Shown in pieces: positions 62,124 through 64,000 of a DNA stretch of 64,000 nt (position 1 is the stretch's first letter; each line of letters begins with the position of its first letter). This DNA is from Parapontixanthobacter aurantiacus. GTDB taxonomy: Bacteria > Pseudomonadota > Alphaproteobacteria > Sphingomonadales > Sphingomonadaceae. The DNA lies in the NCBI RefSeq assembly GCF_009827635.1, contig NZ_WTYW01000002.1, positions 372,001 to 436,000 of the forward strand, given 5' to 3'. Below the pieces are notes generated by a model, which had not been told where the DNA came from, made no database searches, and saw only the letters and a list, made by a program, of their open reading frames with translations. Position numbers and translations under genes: made by a program.

Positions 62124-64000
62124 TCAGGAATGATATTTCGCGTATTTCAGATCGAACCTGTCGGCTTCCATGACCTTGGTCCAGGCGGCGACGAAGTCCT
62201 TCACGAACTTTTCCTCGTTGCCGTTCTCGCCATAAATTTCCGCCACCGAGCGAAGCTGCGAGTTGGAGCCGAAGACCAGATCCGTGCGGGTCGCCGTCCA
62301 ACGTTCCGACTTGTCCTTGCGATTGCGACCGACGAATTCCTCGTCCCCGCTTTCGTCGACCACTTCCCAGAAGGTGTTCATGTCGAGCAGGTTGGTGAAG
62401 AAGTCGTTGGACAGGACACCCGGACGATCGGTGAAGATGCCGTGCTTGGAATTGCCGCTATTCGCGCCGAGAACACGCATCCCGCCGACGAGAACCGTCA
62501 TTTCCGGGATCGACAGACCGAGCAGGTGCGAGCGATCGACCAGCAGGTCTTCGGTCTTCACAGATGCCTTGGTCTTCAGGAAGTTGCGGAAACCATCGGC
62601 AAACGGCTCGAGCGGTTCCCAGCTTTCCGCGTCGAAATCCTCGCGCTTCGCGTCGCCGCGGCCAGTCGAAACCGGAACTTCGATGTCGAAGCCCCCGTCC
62701 TTCGCCGCTTTCTCCACCGCCGCCGCACCGGCAAGCACGATCGCATCGGCCATCGACAGATCGTCGCGCAAGCTGTCCAGCTTGTCGAGCACCTGCGACA
62801 ATTCCTCGCTGTCGTTGACCGCCCAGTTCTTCAGTTCGTCGAAGCGGATATGCGCGCCGTTCGCGCCGCCGCGGTGATCGGACTTGCGATAGGTCGATGC
62901 CGAAGCCCATGCCGCCTTGACCAGCTGCGAAACCGACAGGCCGCTATCGAGGACCTTGGCCTTGAAGTCGGAAACCGTGCTGTCCGATGCTTCCTTTCCG
63001 GCGGGGATCGGATCCTGCCAGATCAGGTCCTCGCTCGGCACTTCAGGTCCGAGATAACGAACCTTGGGTCCCATGTCGCGATGGGTCAGCTTGAACCATG
63101 CGCGTGCGAAGGCATCGTCCAGCGCTGCCTGATCGTCGCGGAAACGCTCCGAAATCTTGCGATATTCCGGGTCGCGCTTCAGCGCCATGTCAGCCGTCGT
63201 CATGATCGTCGGCACCTTCTTCGACGGATCACGCGCATCTGGTGCCATGTCGGCTTCTTCCGGATCGATCGGCGTCCACTGCTTCGCACCGGCAGGGCTT
63301 TCCGTCAGTTCGTATTCGTATTTGAACAGTAGGCGGAAATAGTCGTTGCCCCACTGCGTCGGGTTGGGCGTCCACGGACCCTCAATGCCCGAGGTGGTGA
63401 TGTGACCCTTGTCGATCTGATCGGCATCGGTTGCCCAGCCGAAGCCCATGTGCTGCATGGCTTCGCTTTCCGGCGCGCCCGACAGCGTGTCGACCGGAGC
63501 CGCACCGTGGCATTTGCCGAACGCATGACCGCCGGCGGTCAGTGCGACGGTCTCCTCGTCGTTCATGGCCATGCGAGCGAATGTCTCGCGCATATCGCGG
63601 GCCATGCCTTCCGCATCGTGCGGGTTGCCGCCCGGTCCTTCCGGATTGACGTAGATGAGGCCCATCTGAATTGCGGCGAGGGGGTTTTCGAGCGCCTTGC
63701 CTTCGTCGGGGATGATGCGGGTATCGACACCCTGATCGACCCAGAGTTCTTCCGAACCCCAATAGACATCCGTTTCAGGTTCGAAGACGTCCTTGCGACC
63801 GCCGCCGAAGCCGAAGACCGGTCCGCCCATCGATTCGATGGCGACGTTGCCGGTCAGGACGAACAGGTCGGCCCAGCTGATATGCTTGCCGTATTTCTGC
63901 TTGATTGGCCAGAGAAGGCGGCGCGCCTTGTCGAGATTGCCGTTATCCGGCCAGGAGTTGAGCGGGGCGAACCGCTGCTGGCCGCTGGACGCACCGCCGC
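62124..64000 (-). CDS. katG: Catalase-peroxidase KatG, 5' end outside the window
   Basis: The visible 624 residues are the C-terminal ~85% of a heme catalase-peroxidase that decomposes hydrogen peroxide. Seen are [20 protein letters not shown], the Tyr of the Met-Tyr-Trp adduct in [13 protein letters not shown], the proximal heme histidine in [11 protein letters not shown] and the Met-containing [11 protein letters not shown] segment. The distal RxxWH motif would lie beyond the window edge. The reading frame is continuous to the edge, so this is a truncation by the window, not a broken gene. Confidence 0.97.
   Translation of the reverse strand, partial: GGASSGQQRFAPLNSWPDNGNLDKARRLLWPIKQKYGKHISWADLFVLTGNVAIESMGGPVFGFGGGRKDVFEPETDVYWGSEELWVDQGVDTRIIPDEGKALENPLAAIQMGLIYVNPEGPGGNPHDAEGMARDMRETFARMAMNDEETVALTAGGHAFGKCHGAAPVDTLSGAPESEAMQHMGFGWATDADQIDKGHITTSGIEGPWTPNPTQWGNDYFRLLFKYEYELTESPAGAKQWTPIDPEEADMAPDARDPSKKVPTIMTTADMALKRDPEYRKISERFRDDQAALDDAFARAWFKLTHRDMGPKVRYLGPEVPSEDLIWQDPIPAGKEASDSTVSDFKAKVLDSGLSVSQLVKAAWASASTYRKSDHRGGANGAHIRFDELKNWAVNDSEELSQVLDKLDSLRDDLSMADAIVLAGAAAVEKAAKDGGFDIEVPVSTGRGDAKREDFDAESWEPLEPFADGFRNFLKTKASVKTEDLLVDRSHLLGLSIPEMTVLVGGMRVLGANSGNSKHGIFTDRPGVLSNDFFTNLLDMNTFWEVVDESGDEEFVGRNRKDKSERWTATRTDLVFGSNSQLRSVAEIYGENGNEEKFVKDFVAAWTKVMEADRFDLKYAKYHS

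Overview
The window (about 63% G+C) reads as chromosomal core sequence of an alphaproteobacterium of the order Sphingomonadales, most likely an Erythrobacter/Qipengyuania/Altererythrobacter relative. This rests on family content and is an inference, not a database result: a dnaA-rpsT-mutM-ubiE-ubiB-coaBC-dut neighbourhood, rpmH-rnpA-yidD-yidC-engB, UPF0262 beside dnaB, a PEPxxWA-type C-terminal sorting tail, TonB-dependent iron uptake, and GANTC sites clustered upstream of dnaA. I see no tRNA, rRNA, IS element, prophage or CRISPR array. Genes are dense and on both strands; only two gene-free stretches exceed 300 bp (33789-34236 and 43067-43591).

Layout. 0.1-7.3 kb: DUF3072 protein, orphan ParA, rpoZ, a phospholipase D-type enzyme, dnaB facing UPF0262, a GH25-like membrane protein, cytidine deaminase and an M14 carboxypeptidase. 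7.4-14.3 kb: DUF4136 lipoprotein, galE, zinc-independent-type L36, HAD phosphatase, HxlR regulator, a conserved hypothetical, queuosine-precursor transporter, CNT nucleoside transporter and a 2OG/IPNS-type oxygenase. 14.4-18.0 kb: a probable Fur-controlled iron operon (PepSY membrane protein, 79-residue membrane protein, TonB-dependent receptor). 18.0-21.3 kb: the Ku/LigD end-joining pair. 21.4-27.8 kb: a secreted TolB-propeller amidohydrolase and a CBS/DUF389/antiporter operon. 27.9-33.1 kb: YifB and the rpmH-rnpA-yidD-yidC-engB cluster. 33.2-41.6 kb: PEP-CTERM protein, GST, S1/P1 nuclease, dapE, SDF symporter, GFA protein, nth, dapB, sirtuin and a ThiF/MoeB protein. 41.6-49.8 kb: the dnaA cluster. 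49.8-53.1 kb: the DUF1800/DUF1501 pair. 53.3-60.2 kb: a second DUF4136 lipoprotein, secB-murJ-trpS, a Tim44-domain protein, mltA and an Smr protein. 60.2-64 kb: an APC permease and katG, which runs off the right edge.

Most genes are housekeeping. Replication initiation (DnaA, DnaB), membrane insertion and secretion (YidC, YidD, SecB), cell wall (MurJ, MltA, DapB, DapE), ubiquinone (UbiE, UbiB), CoA (CoaBC) and nucleotide sanitation (Dut) lie within one 64-kb segment.

I did not find a convincing new multi-gene system. The points most worth checking are regulatory or structural: five GANTC sites within 93 bp upstream of dnaA, a roughly 205-residue acidic insertion splitting the CoaC and CoaB domains, a Fur-like box before the iron operon with its uncharacterised small protein, rightward terminator-like hairpins in gaps with no rightward gene (possible small RNAs), a GH25-like protein lacking expected catalytic acids, and two divergent DUF4136 lipoproteins.
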